Part shown: positions 34,965-44,934 of the stretch, one piece after another
Numbering within the stretch: position 1 is the first letter of the stretch
Layout of the letters: every line of letters begins with the position of its first letter
Assembly (NCBI RefSeq): GCF_900129845.1
Contig: NZ_FQXB01000001.1
Location: 124,001-188,000, forward strand
DNA from: Cognatiyoonia sediminum
GTDB taxonomy: Bacteria; Pseudomonadota; Alphaproteobacteria; Rhodobacterales; Rhodobacteraceae
Length of the DNA stretch: 64,000 nt
Direction: 5' to 3'
Program-made: the position numbers and the translations under genes
Notes under the pieces: generated by a model
Told to the model about the DNA's origin: nothing
The model's input: the letters and a program-made list of their open reading frames with translations, nothing else
Databases searched by the model: none

Positions 34965-35324
34965 ATGCGGGGCGTTCTTTACGTATTCGCGGCTTTGGCG
35001 GTCATTGGACTAGGGTTTTGGGCCTATCAGGAAAACTACAAAACGCAGCAAGCGATCAAAGACACGCGGCTGCTTCATGCCAAGATCGGTGCCGCGCATG
35101 AGCGGATCAACATTTTGCGCGCGGAGTGGGCCTATTTGAACCGCCCCGACCGACTGCGCGACTTGGCGGAGCTGAATTTTGATCGCCTTGGCCTGCTGCC
35201 GTTGATGCCCGATGCCTTTGGCGATGTGAAAGACATTATCGAACCGCTGCCTGAGATCCTGCCGATCACCAACCCGATCGACGTCAATTCCATCGGCCCT
35301 TCGAATGACGAGGATCCGCTATGA
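34965..35324 (+). CDS. ftsL: Cell division protein FtsL
   Basis: The 119-residue bitopic protein has one membrane segment near the start (VLYVFAALAVIGLGFWAY, residues 3-20) and a periplasmic coiled-coil-like region with the FtsL-type ERINILRAEWAYLNRPDRL at about 45-63. With FtsB and FtsQ it signals to FtsW/FtsI in the divisome. Its gene begins one base after rsmH and overlaps ftsI by four bases, the standard dcw position, which supports a call that similarity alone would make only weakly. Confidence 0.88.
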   Translation: MRGVLYVFAALAVIGLGFWAYQENYKTQQAIKDTRLLHAKIGAAHERINILRAEWAYLNRPDRLRDLAELNFDRLGLLPLMPDAFGDVKDIIEPLPEILPITNPIDVNSIGPSNDEDPL

Positions 35325-37105
35325 TCCGCACACCGCTCCGCCCGCTCGCCCGCGTGCTCGAAGCCCGCGACAACGGCGATGATCCCGCTCTCATTGAGGC
35401 TGAGAATAAGCGTCTCCGCCATGAGGCCATGCGCGACAAGGCAAGGCTGCGCGCCGAAGGGCGTTTATTGGTTTTGGGCGCTATGTTCTTTTGTGCTTTT
35501 ATGACAATCGGCATTCGGATGGGGGCTTTGGCTTCCTCTGAGCCGGAAGAACCACGCGCGGCTGTTGCTGGCAACCCGATCATTGGTCAACGTTCTGATA
35601 TTGTTGACAGAAATGGACGAATCCTCGCCACAAATCTGGAGACCCATTCCCTCTATGCGCATCCGCAAGACATGGTTGACCCAGAATTTGCTGCCGCCGA
35701 ACTTGCACATATCTTCCCTGAGCTCGATGAAGAGAAGCTTCTGGCCAATTTCACCGGCGACCGCAAATTCTTGTGGATTCGCAAGCAAATCAGCCCAGAG
35801 CAGTTGCAAGCAGTGCATGACATCGGCAGCCCTGGCTTGCTCTTTGGTCCGCGCGAAATGCGCCTTTATCCCAATGGTCCGATTGCGGCCCACATCCTCG
35901 GCGGCGCAAGCTATGGTCGCGAAGGTGTTGCCAGCGCCGAAGTGATCGGCGTCGCGGGAGTCGAACGCTTCTTCGACGCGTACTTGCGCGATCCTGCAAA
36001 CGAAGGCGCGCCGCTCGAACTCTCCATCGACCTGACCGTTCAGGCTGCATCCGAACAGGTGCTTGCCGGTGGCATGTCGATCATGAACGCGAAAGGGGCG
36101 ACCTCGGTTCTGATGAACATCGATACTGGCGAAATCATCTCCATGGTGTCGCTGCCTGATTTTGACCCCAACAACCGCCCGCCGGTTCTGACAACGGGCG
36201 ATCAATCCGATAGCCCGCTCTTCAATCGAGCTGTGCAGGGCGTGTATGAACTTGGGTCCGTCTTCAAGATATTCACCATTGCACAGGCGATGGACCTTAA
36301 CCTCGTCAATCCTGAAACCCTGATTGATACGACCGGTCCGCTTACGTGGGGTCGGTTCAAGATCCGTGACTTCCGCAACTATGGGCCAGAGCTGACAACG
36401 ACGGATATCATCGTGAAATCCTCAAACGTCGGGACGGCCCGCATCGCCAATATGATCGGCGCGGATCGTCAGCGTGAATTCCTCAACAGTCTGGGCTTTC
36501 TAGAACCGACCACGGTTGAGATGGTCGAAGCCCCAACAGGCAAACCACTTTTGCCGCGCAACTGGTCAGAAATCTCAACGATGACAATCTCTTACGGCCA
36601 TGGTTTGTCATCCTCACCGCTGCACCTCGCAGCAGGCTATGCCTCGCTTCTGAACGGGGGCACGCGGGTGCAGCCGACTCTCCTCCGTCAGGATACCGTG
36701 CAAACTGGCGATCGCGTTGTGCGCGAGGCTGTCAGCACTCGGTCGCGCGATATGCTGCGCCAAGTGGTCGAACGCGGCACCGCCTCCTTTGGTGAGGTCG
36801 CAGGCTACAAAGTTGGCGGCAAAACCGGCACCGCTGATAAGCCGCGCGAGCGTGGGGGCGGATATTACGATGACAAGGTCATCGCGACCTTCGCGAGTGT
36901 TTTCCCAGCGGATGATCCGCAATACGTGCTGATCGTTACCTTGGACGAACCTGTCGAATCTTCTGGCGACGAACCCCGCCGCACCGCGGGTTGGACAGCC
37001 GTACCTGTCGCCGCAGAAATGATCCGCCGCGTCGCACCGCTTCTAGGGATGCGGCCAGAAGTTGAAACTCTTGAGCCCATCGGTGTAACACTGACCTCAA
37101 ACTAA
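35321..37105 (+). CDS. ftsI: Peptidoglycan transpeptidase FtsI (penicillin-binding protein 3)
   Basis: The 594-residue class B penicillin-binding protein has a cytoplasmic basic segment, one membrane helix at about 48-68, a pedestal domain beginning PIIGQRSDIVDRNG near residue 85, and the transpeptidase motifs SxxK in ELGSVFKIFT near residue 312, SSNVG near 368 and KTGTADK near 505. It cross-links septal peptidoglycan with FtsW. The ATG overlaps the ftsL stop by four bases; murE follows after 24 bases. Confidence 0.95.
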   Translation: MIRTPLRPLARVLEARDNGDDPALIEAENKRLRHEAMRDKARLRAEGRLLVLGAMFFCAFMTIGIRMGALASSEPEEPRAAVAGNPIIGQRSDIVDRNGRILATNLETHSLYAHPQDMVDPEFAAAELAHIFPELDEEKLLANFTGDRKFLWIRKQISPEQLQAVHDIGSPGLLFGPREMRLYPNGPIAAHILGGASYGREGVASAEVIGVAGVERFFDAYLRDPANEGAPLELSIDLTVQAASEQVLAGGMSIMNAKGATSVLMNIDTGEIISMVSLPDFDPNNRPPVLTTGDQSDSPLFNRAVQGVYELGSVFKIFTIAQAMDLNLVNPETLIDTTGPLTWGRFKIRDFRNYGPELTTTDIIVKSSNVGTARIANMIGADRQREFLNSLGFLEPTTVEMVEAPTGKPLLPRNWSEISTMTISYGHGLSSSPLHLAAGYASLLNGGTRVQPTLLRQDTVQTGDRVVREAVSTRSRDMLRQVVERGTASFGEVAGYKVGGKTGTADKPRERGGGYYDDKVIATFASVFPADDPQYVLIVTLDEPVESSGDEPRRTAGWTAVPVAAEMIRRVAPLLGMRPEVETLEPIGVTLTSN

Positions 37106-37129
37106 AACCTCACGGATAAGAGGGCGGGC

Positions 37130-38626
37130 ATGGCGAAATCATCCTCACTGGCGGCACTGGGTCTGACGGCCCAAGGCGGGCGCGAGGCAACGATCACCGA
37201 CATCACAGTCGACAGCCGAGACGCCGGACAGGGCACGCTTTTTGCCGCCCTGCCGGGGTCCAACGTACATGGCGCCAGTTTCATCGGAAAGGCGCTAGCC
37301 GCTGGTGCAAGCGCCATATTGACCGATGCCGAAGGGGCGGAGATTGCCGCCGAAGACCTCGCCGCATCTGACGCCGCACTGATCGTAGCGCAAGACCCGC
37401 GCCAAACCCTCGCGCAAACCGCCTCACTCTGGTTCGGCGCACATCCTGCGACGGTTGTGGCTGTCACGGGAACCAATGGCAAAACCTCCGTCTCCACCTT
37501 CACCCGCCAAATTTGGGAGGCGCTGGGCATTGCGGGCGTCAACCTTGGCACCACTGGCGTCGAAGGCTCATGGTCTCACCCTTTGCGTCATACAACGCCT
37601 GAACCGATCACGCTGCACCGCGTTCTGGCTGAAGCCTCCGCCAACGCCATCACTCATGTCGCGATGGAGGCGTCAAGCCACGGCCTCGACCAATGCCGCC
37701 TTGATGGCGTGCATCTGACCGCTGCTGGGTTCACCAATTTTACGCAAGATCACCTCGACTACCACGAAACTTTTGATGCGTATTTCGACGCGAAAATGGG
37801 CCTCTTCACCCGTGTGCTTTCGCCCGAAGGGGTGGCGGTCGTAAACCTTGATGACCCCAAAGGCAAAGAGGTCGCCAAGATCTGTGAAGAGCGCGGGCAA
37901 GAGGTCATCGGCGTCGGCGCGTCAGAAGACGCGCGCCTGCGCCTTTCCGCGCGTCGGTTCGATGCAACAGGCCAAGACCTGCGATTTACGTGGCAAGGCA
38001 AACCTTTCCAGACGCGTCTGGACCTGATGGGGGGATTCCAAGCCGACAATGTCTTGCTGGCCGCTGGTCTCGTCATCGCTGCCGGAGCCGCACCGTCCGA
38101 CGTGTTCGAAACGCTGGACACTCTGACAACGGTGCGCGGGCGCATGGAACTCGCCGCGACGCGCGACAATGGCGCCGCGGTCTTCGTGGATTACGCCCAC
38201 ACGCCAGACGCCGTCTCAACAGCCCTGCAGGCGATGCGCCCACATGTGATGGGCAAGATCGTCGTCATCGTTGGCGCAGGTGGGGATAGAGACACCACCA
38301 AGCGCCCGCTGATGGGAGCCGCCGCAGCTGAACACGCCGACGTGGTCATCATCACTGACGACAACCCCCGCTCCGAAGACCCTGCAGCGATCCGAGCTGC
38401 TGTCATGGCGGGTGCCGTGCAAGCGGGCGAAGCGGATCAGATCATCGAAGTGGGCGACCGCGCCGAAGCCATCCTGCGCGGGATCGACATGCTAGAGGTG
38501 GGGGATGCTCTGCTGATTGCGGGCAAAGGTCATGAAAGCGGTCAGATCGTCGGCGACAGCGTGCTGCCTTTTGATGATGTTGAACAAGCCTCCGTCGCCG
38601 TCGCCGCGTTGGAGGGTCGGATATGA
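37130..38626 (+). CDS. murE: UDP-MurNAc-tripeptide ligase MurE (meso-diaminopimelate-adding)
   Basis: The 498-residue Mur ligase has the ATP-binding VTGTNGKTS near residue 112 and the DNPRSEDP motif near residue 410, whose Arg binds the side chain of meso-diaminopimelate; lysine-adding enzymes lack it. It adds the third residue of the peptidoglycan stem peptide in the cytoplasm. GAGGG precedes the ATG. The end overlaps murF by four bases. Confidence 0.96.
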   Translation: MAKSSSLAALGLTAQGGREATITDITVDSRDAGQGTLFAALPGSNVHGASFIGKALAAGASAILTDAEGAEIAAEDLAASDAALIVAQDPRQTLAQTASLWFGAHPATVVAVTGTNGKTSVSTFTRQIWEALGIAGVNLGTTGVEGSWSHPLRHTTPEPITLHRVLAEASANAITHVAMEASSHGLDQCRLDGVHLTAAGFTNFTQDHLDYHETFDAYFDAKMGLFTRVLSPEGVAVVNLDDPKGKEVAKICEERGQEVIGVGASEDARLRLSARRFDATGQDLRFTWQGKPFQTRLDLMGGFQADNVLLAAGLVIAAGAAPSDVFETLDTLTTVRGRMELAATRDNGAAVFVDYAHTPDAVSTALQAMRPHVMGKIVVIVGAGGDRDTTKRPLMGAAAAEHADVVIITDDNPRSEDPAAIRAAVMAGAVQAGEADQIIEVGDRAEAILRGIDMLEVGDALLIAGKGHESGQIVGDSVLPFDDVEQASVAVAALEGRI

Positions 38627-40038
38627 CGCTGTGGACCGCGAAGGACGCTGCCCAAGCCACAGGCGGGCAGGCCACAACCGACTGGCAGGCGAACGGTGTC
38701 TCCATTGACACCCGCACGATCCAAATGGGCGATCTCTTTGTCGCGTTGAAAGACATCCGCGACGGCCATGATTTCGTCGCCCAAGCGCTCGAAAAAGGGG
38801 CCGCCGCCGCTCTGGTCACGCATCGTCCCGATGGTGTTGCGGAAAATGCGCCGCTCCTGATTGTCCCCGACGTATTGAAAGCCCTCGAAGCCCTTGGCTC
38901 CGCCGCTCGCGCGAGAACAGATGCGAAAGTCATGGGCATCACCGGTTCCGTCGGAAAAACCTCCACCAAGGAAATGCTGCGAGAGGTTCTAAAACCCCAA
39001 GGCAAAACCCACGCCGCCGAAGCTTCTTATAACAACCACTGGGGCGTCCCGCTGACACTTGCGCGGATGCCGCAAGACACTGAATTTGCCATCATCGAAA
39101 TCGGGATGAGCAATCCCGGCGAAATCGCACCGCTCTCGAATCTGGCTCAGCCGCATGTCGTGATGATCACCACCGTGGCCGCGGCACACCTCGAAGCCTT
39201 TGAAAGCATCGAAGGGATTGCCCACGAAAAAGCCGCCATCATGGACGGCTTGCTCGCGGGCGGCACCGCGATCCTCAACGCTGACATCGAGACGACAGCG
39301 ATCTTGCAAACAAAAGCCAAAGACATCGGCGTGACGCCTATCCTATTCGGGACTAAAAACGCGGATTGGCAGATCACCGATGTGCGCCTCTCCACCGACC
39401 GCACAATCATCAGCGCAACCCATGGCGATGCAGACTACTTGTTCAAACTCTCAGTTGCCGGTCGCCACTTTGCCTCAAACGCCGTCGGCGTTCTGGCATC
39501 TGTCGAAGCACTTGGCGCGGACCCCACCCAAGCCGCACTCGACATCGCACACTGGTTGCCGCCTGCGGGTAGGGGGACACGGGAGGTCGTAACTCTCGAC
39601 CCCGCCAGAACCGACGAAACGCTCGACTTGATCGATGACGCTTTCAACGCAAACCCCACCTCGATGACCGCGGCCCTCGAAATCCTCGCTGCAGCCACGC
39701 CGGTCGACAATGTAGGTCGCATCATCAAAGGCCGCCGCATCGCAATCCTTGGCGACATGTTGGAGTTGGGCGGCGAGGAGATGGCCATGCATCGCGATCT
39801 CTCACAAGATACTAACCTTCAAACTGCTGACCTGATCCACTGCGCTGGTCCGCGCATGAAGCATCTATACGACGCTCTGCCAGAAGAAAAACGTGGCCTG
39901 TGGGCGGAACAGGCGCAAGAGTTGGCAAGCCAGCCTGCGGCCCTTGTCGACGCGGGTGACGTTGTGTTGGTTAAGGGATCTAAGGGCAGCAAAGTCAGCT
40001 TGGTCGTTGACGCCATCCGCAAACTGGGGCATCGCTAG
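38623..40038 (+). CDS. murF: UDP-MurNAc-tripeptide:D-Ala-D-Ala ligase MurF
   Basis: This 471-residue Mur ligase carries the P-loop GITGSVGKTSTKE near residue 105, NNHWGVPLTLARMP near 140 and, in the C-terminal domain, IDDAFNANPTSMTAAL near 345, which is typical of MurF. It attaches D-Ala-D-Ala to the nucleotide tripeptide. The ATG overlaps murE by four bases; 28 bases separate it from mraY. Confidence 0.96.
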   Translation: MTLWTAKDAAQATGGQATTDWQANGVSIDTRTIQMGDLFVALKDIRDGHDFVAQALEKGAAAALVTHRPDGVAENAPLLIVPDVLKALEALGSAARARTDAKVMGITGSVGKTSTKEMLREVLKPQGKTHAAEASYNNHWGVPLTLARMPQDTEFAIIEIGMSNPGEIAPLSNLAQPHVVMITTVAAAHLEAFESIEGIAHEKAAIMDGLLAGGTAILNADIETTAILQTKAKDIGVTPILFGTKNADWQITDVRLSTDRTIISATHGDADYLFKLSVAGRHFASNAVGVLASVEALGADPTQAALDIAHWLPPAGRGTREVVTLDPARTDETLDLIDDAFNANPTSMTAALEILAAATPVDNVGRIIKGRRIAILGDMLELGGEEMAMHRDLSQDTNLQTADLIHCAGPRMKHLYDALPEEKRGLWAEQAQELASQPAALVDAGDVVLVKGSKGSKVSLVVDAIRKLGHR

Positions 40039-40066
40039 ACCCCAATAAAAATAAGAGGGCGAGCAA

Positions 40067-41149
40067 ATGCTATATTGGCTGACAGAGCTGTCGGACGGCG
40101 GGGATTTCTTTAATCTCTTCCGCTATATTACATTCCGTTCTGGTGGAGCCTTCTTCACAGCGCTCTTATTCGGTTTCTTCTTTGGGCCGCCTTTGATCAA
40201 CGTCTTGCGCCGCAAGCAAGGCAAAGGTCAGCCGATCCGTGAAGACGGGCCGGAGGGTCATCTCGCAAAAGCTGGAACTCCGACGATGGGCGGCTTGCTT
40301 ATTGTCGGCGCTCTTTTGACCTCAACGCTGCTCTGGGCGCGGTGGGATAATGGCTATGTCTGGATGGTGCTATTTGTGACCATGTCCTTTGCCTTGATTG
40401 GGTTTGCAGACGATTATGCTAAGGTTTCAAAGCAGAATACCGCGGGCGTTCCGGGGCGCATTCGTATTGCCCTGGGTCTGCTGATTGCAGCAATTGCCGG
40501 TTATTGGGCCGCTCAACTGCATCCGATTGATTTGTCCAACCAACTTGCCGTTCCAGTGTTTAAAGACGTTCTGATCAACCTCGGGATCTTCTTCATACCC
40601 TTCGCGATGATTGTGATCGTCGGGGCTGCGAATGCTGTGAACCTGACAGACGGCCTCGATGGCCTCGCGATTATGCCAGTGATGATCGCAAGTGCTGCCT
40701 TGGGCATCATCGCGTACTTCGTTGGACGTGTGGACTTTACCGCGTCTCTCGGCCTTCACTACGTCCCCGGCACGGGTGAGATGCTCGTCATCGTAGCGGG
40801 CCTGATCGGCGGTGGATTGGGGTTCCTCTGGTACAACGCGCCGCCTGCGGCAGTCTTTATGGGAGATACCGGTTCGCTGGCTTTGGGCGGCGCGCTGGGC
40901 GCAATCGCCGTTGCGTCTAAGCACGAGATTGTCCTGGCAATCGTTGGCGGATTGTTCGTCGTTGAAGCGCTGTCCGTCATCATCCAGGTGTTCTACTTCA
41001 AAGCCACTGGCAAGCGCGTTTTCCTCATGGCGCCGATCCACCATCACTACGAAAAGAAGGGCTGGGCAGAACCACAAATTGTGATCCGGTTTTGGATCGT
41101 CTCGCTGATCTTAGCGATGATTGGTTTGGCGACCTTGAAAGTGCGGTAA
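40067..41149 (+). CDS. mraY: Phospho-MurNAc-pentapeptide transferase MraY
   Basis: The 360-residue integral membrane enzyme (about ten hydrophobic segments) moves phospho-MurNAc-pentapeptide onto undecaprenyl phosphate to form lipid I. Signature parts are [10 protein letters not shown] near residue 69, the aspartate motif [14 protein letters not shown] near 116, [14 protein letters not shown] near 188 and [13 protein letters not shown] near 322. Its last codons are followed by a short gap before the APH-like kinase gene. Confidence 0.97.
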   Translation: MLYWLTELSDGGDFFNLFRYITFRSGGAFFTALLFGFFFGPPLINVLRRKQGKGQPIREDGPEGHLAKAGTPTMGGLLIVGALLTSTLLWARWDNGYVWMVLFVTMSFALIGFADDYAKVSKQNTAGVPGRIRIALGLLIAAIAGYWAAQLHPIDLSNQLAVPVFKDVLINLGIFFIPFAMIVIVGAANAVNLTDGLDGLAIMPVMIASAALGIIAYFVGRVDFTASLGLHYVPGTGEMLVIVAGLIGGGLGFLWYNAPPAAVFMGDTGSLALGGALGAIAVASKHEIVLAIVGGLFVVEALSVIIQVFYFKATGKRVFLMAPIHHHYEKKGWAEPQIVIRFWIVSLILAMIGLATLKVR

Positions 41150-41166
41150 GCGGGCTTGGACCGAAA

Positions 41167-42024
41167 ATGGGCAGCGCAAACCCAAAACTAGAGCGGAAGG
41201 CAGCGCAGGTTGCAAAACGTTGGGGGTTGACGCTTGAGCAGCAACTTGTCGCCGAGAAAAATCGGATCGCATTCAAAGTGTCGTCGCCATGGGGACCAGC
41301 CGCGCTCAAGGTCTACCGCGACCTAAATGCCGCTGGCGAACGTTCTGCCGCTTCGTTCTATCGTAAACTCCCCAAAGGCCTTGGCCCGACGCTTTATAAG
41401 ACAAGCCCGTTGAACCGCGCGATCTTGGTCGAATGGCTGGACGGCCCAAATCTAGGGGAGTTGCGTGCCTCCGGTCAGGAAGATGAGGCGAATGTCTATT
41501 TGGCTCAGGTCACGCGGGCGCTCTACCGTGCCAAAATTCAAATTCCGTTCCGATATTTGCGACTGGCCAAAACGATGGAGCAAAAGCTCAAGGTCGCGTC
41601 CTCGGTAACTATCACAGATGAATTTGCAAAAGCGCTTGATCAGGTCGCGAACCTGCTCAATGAGCTGAACAACACCACGCAGACAGAGCAGGTCATTCAC
41701 GGTGATCTTCACTACGAAAATGTCATCCTGACGTCTGAAGGCCCAAAGCTCTTCGATCCCAAAGTGTATCGCGCCGATCCAGCAGCGGAGCTTAGCAAAG
41801 GTTTATTAGCCGGTCACGCTGACAGGCCGATCGAAGAATTCTCAGATCGTATCACAAAACGTGCGGATGCTTTGGCTCCAGCAACCGACAGTCAGCCGGA
41901 GCGTTTGATCGGGTGGAGCACGGTGCTGTACGCGACCCGCCTGTTCAAAGCGAAGCATAAGGTGGTTCATCAAAGTGATTTTGAGAAACTTGATCTCCTC
42001 TTGAAGCTTTCGGCGACTATGTAA
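41167..42024 (+). CDS. APH(6)-like phosphotransferase inserted in the dcw cluster
   Basis: The 285-residue protein has a kinase-like layout: an N-terminal lobe with Lys in AALKVYRD near residue 46 and the catalytic loop VIHGDLHYENVI near 196 followed by KLFDPKV near 216, the HGDLHxxN and DPK pattern of aminoglycoside/hydroxyurea phosphotransferases. The target is unknown; resistance is not implied, since many such folds act in metabolism. The ATG at 41167 starts 17 bases after mraY and lacks a clear ribosome-binding site. The gene lies in the same direction as its neighbours, between mraY and murD, where standard clusters hold nothing, and murD has its own 235-base leader. Confidence 0.72.
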   Translation: MGSANPKLERKAAQVAKRWGLTLEQQLVAEKNRIAFKVSSPWGPAALKVYRDLNAAGERSAASFYRKLPKGLGPTLYKTSPLNRAILVEWLDGPNLGELRASGQEDEANVYLAQVTRALYRAKIQIPFRYLRLAKTMEQKLKVASSVTITDEFAKALDQVANLLNELNNTTQTEQVIHGDLHYENVILTSEGPKLFDPKVYRADPAAELSKGLLAGHADRPIEEFSDRITKRADALAPATDSQPERLIGWSTVLYATRLFKAKHKVVHQSDFEKLDLLLKLSATM

Positions 42025-42121
42025 ATGGCGGGTTCGCCGATTGGCTCAGACAGTAGGTTACATCTGGTTACACTCTCACCAATAGACCGTCCGCATCCTT
42101 TATCCCTTCCGTTGTCATACG

Positions 42122-42170
42122 CCTGTATGCACAGGCTGTGTACGCCCTGTGTACAGCTGGTGTACGAGCG
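42122..42170 (+). repeat. Short direct repeats in the murD leader
   Basis: CTGTGTAC occurs at 42136-42143 and 42147-42154, 11 bases apart, and a variant TGGTGTAC at 42158-42165; CTGTATGC at 42123-42130 is a further near-copy. One helical turn between units is what a tandem protein-binding site would show. It is located in the 235-base gap (42025-42259) between the kinase gene and murD. Confidence 0.5.
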
Positions 42171-42259
42171 AAATAAGGAAAACAACGCCATTAACCCCTA
42201 TTAACGCGCCCTTGCGCTGGTTTGCGTTCCCCGCCACTTTGACGACAAGGGAGAAGGGC

Positions 42260-43657
42260 ATGATTCCAGTTCAAGGATACACCGGAAAAACCGTCGCCGT
42301 GCTTGGTCTTGGTCGTTCTGGCCGTGCCGCCGCCGCGGCGTTAGAGGCCGGTGGTGCACGGGCTGTCTGTTGGGATGACAGCAGTGCCGCCCAACAAGCG
42401 GCTGAGGACGACGGGCTAGAGCTGCGCGATCTTCGAAAAGAAGGCGCATTTGACGATGTGTCGGCACTGATCGTCTCCCCCGGAATTCCGCATTTATATC
42501 CCAAGCCGAACGCCGTTATCGCAGCCGCTTGGGACGCAGGCGTTCCCGTGGATAATGACATAGGTTTGTTCTTCCGGTCCTACGCCACGAATGATTGGGA
42601 TGATTTTGACACCACGCCCAAGGTGATCGCCGTCACCGGTTCAAACGGCAAATCCACCACGTCAGCCTTGATCCATCATATCCTTGTTGAAAACGGTCGC
42701 CCCGCGCAATTGGCGGGCAATATCGGACGCGGGGTTTTGGACCTCGAACCGGCGCATGACGGGGAGGTGGTGGTGTTGGAGCTGTCCTCCTACCAAACCG
42801 ACCTCGCGCGGGCGTTGACCCCCGACATCGCTGTTTTCACCAACCTCAGCCCGGACCACCTGGATCGCCACGCGGGTTTGGGAGGGTATTTTGCAGCGAA
42901 ACGCCGGCTTTTTGCTGAAGGCGGGCCTGATCGCGCGGTGATCGGTGTGGATGAGGACGAGGGCCGCTATATCGCCAACCAGCTTGCCGAAGCGGGTGAT
43001 GATTGTGTTCTGCGAATCTCTGTTGAGCGCAAGCTCGGCGGCGACGGCTGGAACGTTTTTGCCAAGAAAGGATTTCTGGCAGAGACCCGCAAAGGCCGCC
43101 AGGTTGCCTCGATCGATCTGCGCGATATTGCTGGTCTTCCGGGCGCGCATAACCACCAAAACGCTTGTGCGGCATACGCAGCCTGTCGGACTTTGGGCAT
43201 TGGTCCGAAGGGCATTGAGGCTGCGATGCGCAGTTATTCGGGGCTACCGCACCGGTCTCAGATCGTGGCTGAGCGAGACGGGGTGACGTTCGTCAATGAC
43301 AGTAAGGCCACGAATGTCGATAGCGCGGCAAAGGCCTTGCAGGCGTTCAAGAAAATCCGCTGGATTTGCGGCGGTTTGCAGAAAGATGGTGGGTTAGATG
43401 CGCTGTTGCCGCATGTTGGGTCTGTGCAGAAAGCCTATGTCATCGGTCGTGAGGCAGATGATTTCGCGCGTCAGCTGACTGGAGTGGAGACGCAAGTTTG
43501 TGGGATCATGGAGGCCGCAGTCGGCGCCGCTGTTGCGGATGCAGAGGCGGGGGAAGTTGTTCTTCTAGCGCCCGCGGCGGCGTCCTTCGATCAATACGAC
43601 AGCTTTGAGAAGCGCGGAGATGATTTTGCGCGTTTGGTGCAAGAGGCGTTGCGTTAA
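42260..43657 (+). CDS. murD: UDP-MurNAc-L-alanine:D-glutamate ligase MurD
   Basis: The 465-residue ligase starts [22 protein letters not shown] with GGGAGAAGGG directly upstream; an open frame from 42149 is an extension without homology. The ATP site [13 protein letters not shown] is near residue 122 and [10 protein letters not shown] near 200; [17 protein letters not shown] near 348 is the C-terminal signature. It adds D-glutamate to the first stem-peptide residue. Confidence 0.95.
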   Translation: MIPVQGYTGKTVAVLGLGRSGRAAAAALEAGGARAVCWDDSSAAQQAAEDDGLELRDLRKEGAFDDVSALIVSPGIPHLYPKPNAVIAAAWDAGVPVDNDIGLFFRSYATNDWDDFDTTPKVIAVTGSNGKSTTSALIHHILVENGRPAQLAGNIGRGVLDLEPAHDGEVVVLELSSYQTDLARALTPDIAVFTNLSPDHLDRHAGLGGYFAAKRRLFAEGGPDRAVIGVDEDEGRYIANQLAEAGDDCVLRISVERKLGGDGWNVFAKKGFLAETRKGRQVASIDLRDIAGLPGAHNHQNACAAYAACRTLGIGPKGIEAAMRSYSGLPHRSQIVAERDGVTFVNDSKATNVDSAAKALQAFKKIRWICGGLQKDGGLDALLPHVGSVQKAYVIGREADDFARQLTGVETQVCGIMEAAVGAAVADAEAGEVVLLAPAAASFDQYDSFEKRGDDFARLVQEALR

Positions 43658-43679
43658 GCCTTTGGTAAGCTGACCCACC

Positions 43680-43712
43680 GGGGGAGTTTTTTGGCCAAGA
43701 TGAAAGAGCTTA
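43680..43712 (+). repeat. Dispersed intergenic repeat, copy 3
   Basis: GGGGGAGTTTTTTGGCCAAG is followed by ATGAAAGAGCTTA; the final TTA is the complement of the stop codon of the inverted flavoprotein gene. It is almost the same as copy 2 at 26890-26927, and again sits between convergent genes. Confidence 0.62.
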
Positions 43713-44888
43713 TTGTTTGGCTTTGTTGGCTTGGCCCGCAACCCATCCCGACGACCAAGCCCATTGGAAGTTGTATCCGCCAAGCCAGCCGGTGACGTCA
43801 ACCGCTTCGCCAACGAAATAGAGGCCGGGGACGGATTTGGCTTCCATGGTTTTGGAGTTGAGATCGGCTGTGTCAACGCCGCCCAGCGTAACTTCTGCTG
43901 TGCGATACCCTTCGGAGCCGGAGGGCGTCAGCGTCCAGTGATGCAGGTCTTGCGCAAGGTCTATAAGCCGCGCATCGGACCAATCTGCGAGATTACCATC
44001 GAGCGTCCAAGCCTCTGCCAAGTAGCTGGCGAGGCGTTGCGGAATGACTTGCGCCAGTACCGTTGAAATGTCTTTTCGGCCTTCGGTGGTCTTGCGCGAT
44101 TTCAGGTAGTCAAAGATGTCGGTTTGCGAGGCGCAGTTGATCTCGATGGGTTCCCCTTCGCGCCAATAGCTTGAGGCTTGAAGGATCGCGGGGCCTGACA
44201 GGCCACGGTGTGTGAAAAGGGTGGCTTCTTCGAATGTGGTGGCTCCGGCGGTTACTGTGCTGGGCAGCGCCGTGCCCGCCAAGGGTTTGAAGCGGTCATC
44301 GGTGAAGGTCAAAGGCACAAGGCCCGGTCGGGGAGTGATGATGTTGAGGCCGAATTGCTCGGCTATGCTGTAGGCAAGACCGGTGGCTCCCATCTTTGGG
44401 ATCGATTTGCCTCCGGTTGCGACGATCAAATTGTTGGCGCGGATGGTGATCGGCTCGCCGTCTTTGGCAGCCAGGACTTCGAAGGCATCCGTTTTGCGGA
44501 TATCCGTGATGTCCGTCTTGAGCCACAGCGTCGCGCCCACCTTGGCCATCTCTGCTTGGAGGAGGGCAATGATGTCTTTGGCGCTGGTATCGCAGAAGAG
44601 CTGGCCGAGCGTTTTCTCGTGATATGGGATGCCGTGCTGCACGACCAAATCAATGAAATCCCATTGCGTGTAGCGGCTCAGCGCGGATTTCGCGAAGTGC
44701 GGGTTTTGGGAGAGGAAATTCTCCGGCCCTGCATAGAGGTTGGTGAAATTGCATCGCCCGCCGCCGGAGATGCGGATTTTTTCGCCGGGCAGTTTGGCGT
44801 GGTCAATCACAAGCGTGTTCGGGCCTGCATGGGCTGCAGCCATCATGCCGGCGGCCCCTGCGCCGAGGATGAGCGTGTTAACGAACAT
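43710..44888 (-). CDS. HI0933/YhiN (BaiN-like) family flavoprotein
   Basis: The 392-residue protein begins MFVNTLILGAGAAGMMAAAH, an FAD-binding GxGxxG, followed by KIRISGGGRCNFTN near residue 43, a hallmark of the HI0933-like NAD(P)/FAD-dependent oxidoreductases, and ends with GLYFVGEAVDVTGWLGGYN. It may belong to the TIGR03862 branch. Substrate unknown. The ATG at 44888 is chosen over one at 44924 since the flavin fold starts there. It runs against the dcw cluster between murD and ftsW and so interrupts transcription from murD. Confidence 0.84.
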   Translation of the reverse strand: MFVNTLILGAGAAGMMAAAHAGPNTLVIDHAKLPGEKIRISGGGRCNFTNLYAGPENFLSQNPHFAKSALSRYTQWDFIDLVVQHGIPYHEKTLGQLFCDTSAKDIIALLQAEMAKVGATLWLKTDITDIRKTDAFEVLAAKDGEPITIRANNLIVATGGKSIPKMGATGLAYSIAEQFGLNIITPRPGLVPLTFTDDRFKPLAGTALPSTVTAGATTFEEATLFTHRGLSGPAILQASSYWREGEPIEINCASQTDIFDYLKSRKTTEGRKDISTVLAQVIPQRLASYLAEAWTLDGNLADWSDARLIDLAQDLHHWTLTPSGSEGYRTAEVTLGGVDTADLNSKTMEAKSVPGLYFVGEAVDVTGWLGGYNFQWAWSSGWVAGQANKAKQ

Positions 44889-44934
44889 GAGGTCCCACTT
44901 GTCTTGGTTCGTGCGACTTGGCAAGCGCCGGATG

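Noticed and set aside
42190-42210. CtrA-like site TTAACCCCTATTAAC before murD
   Set aside because: The two TTAA halves are six bases apart instead of seven, and position relative to a promoter is unknown.
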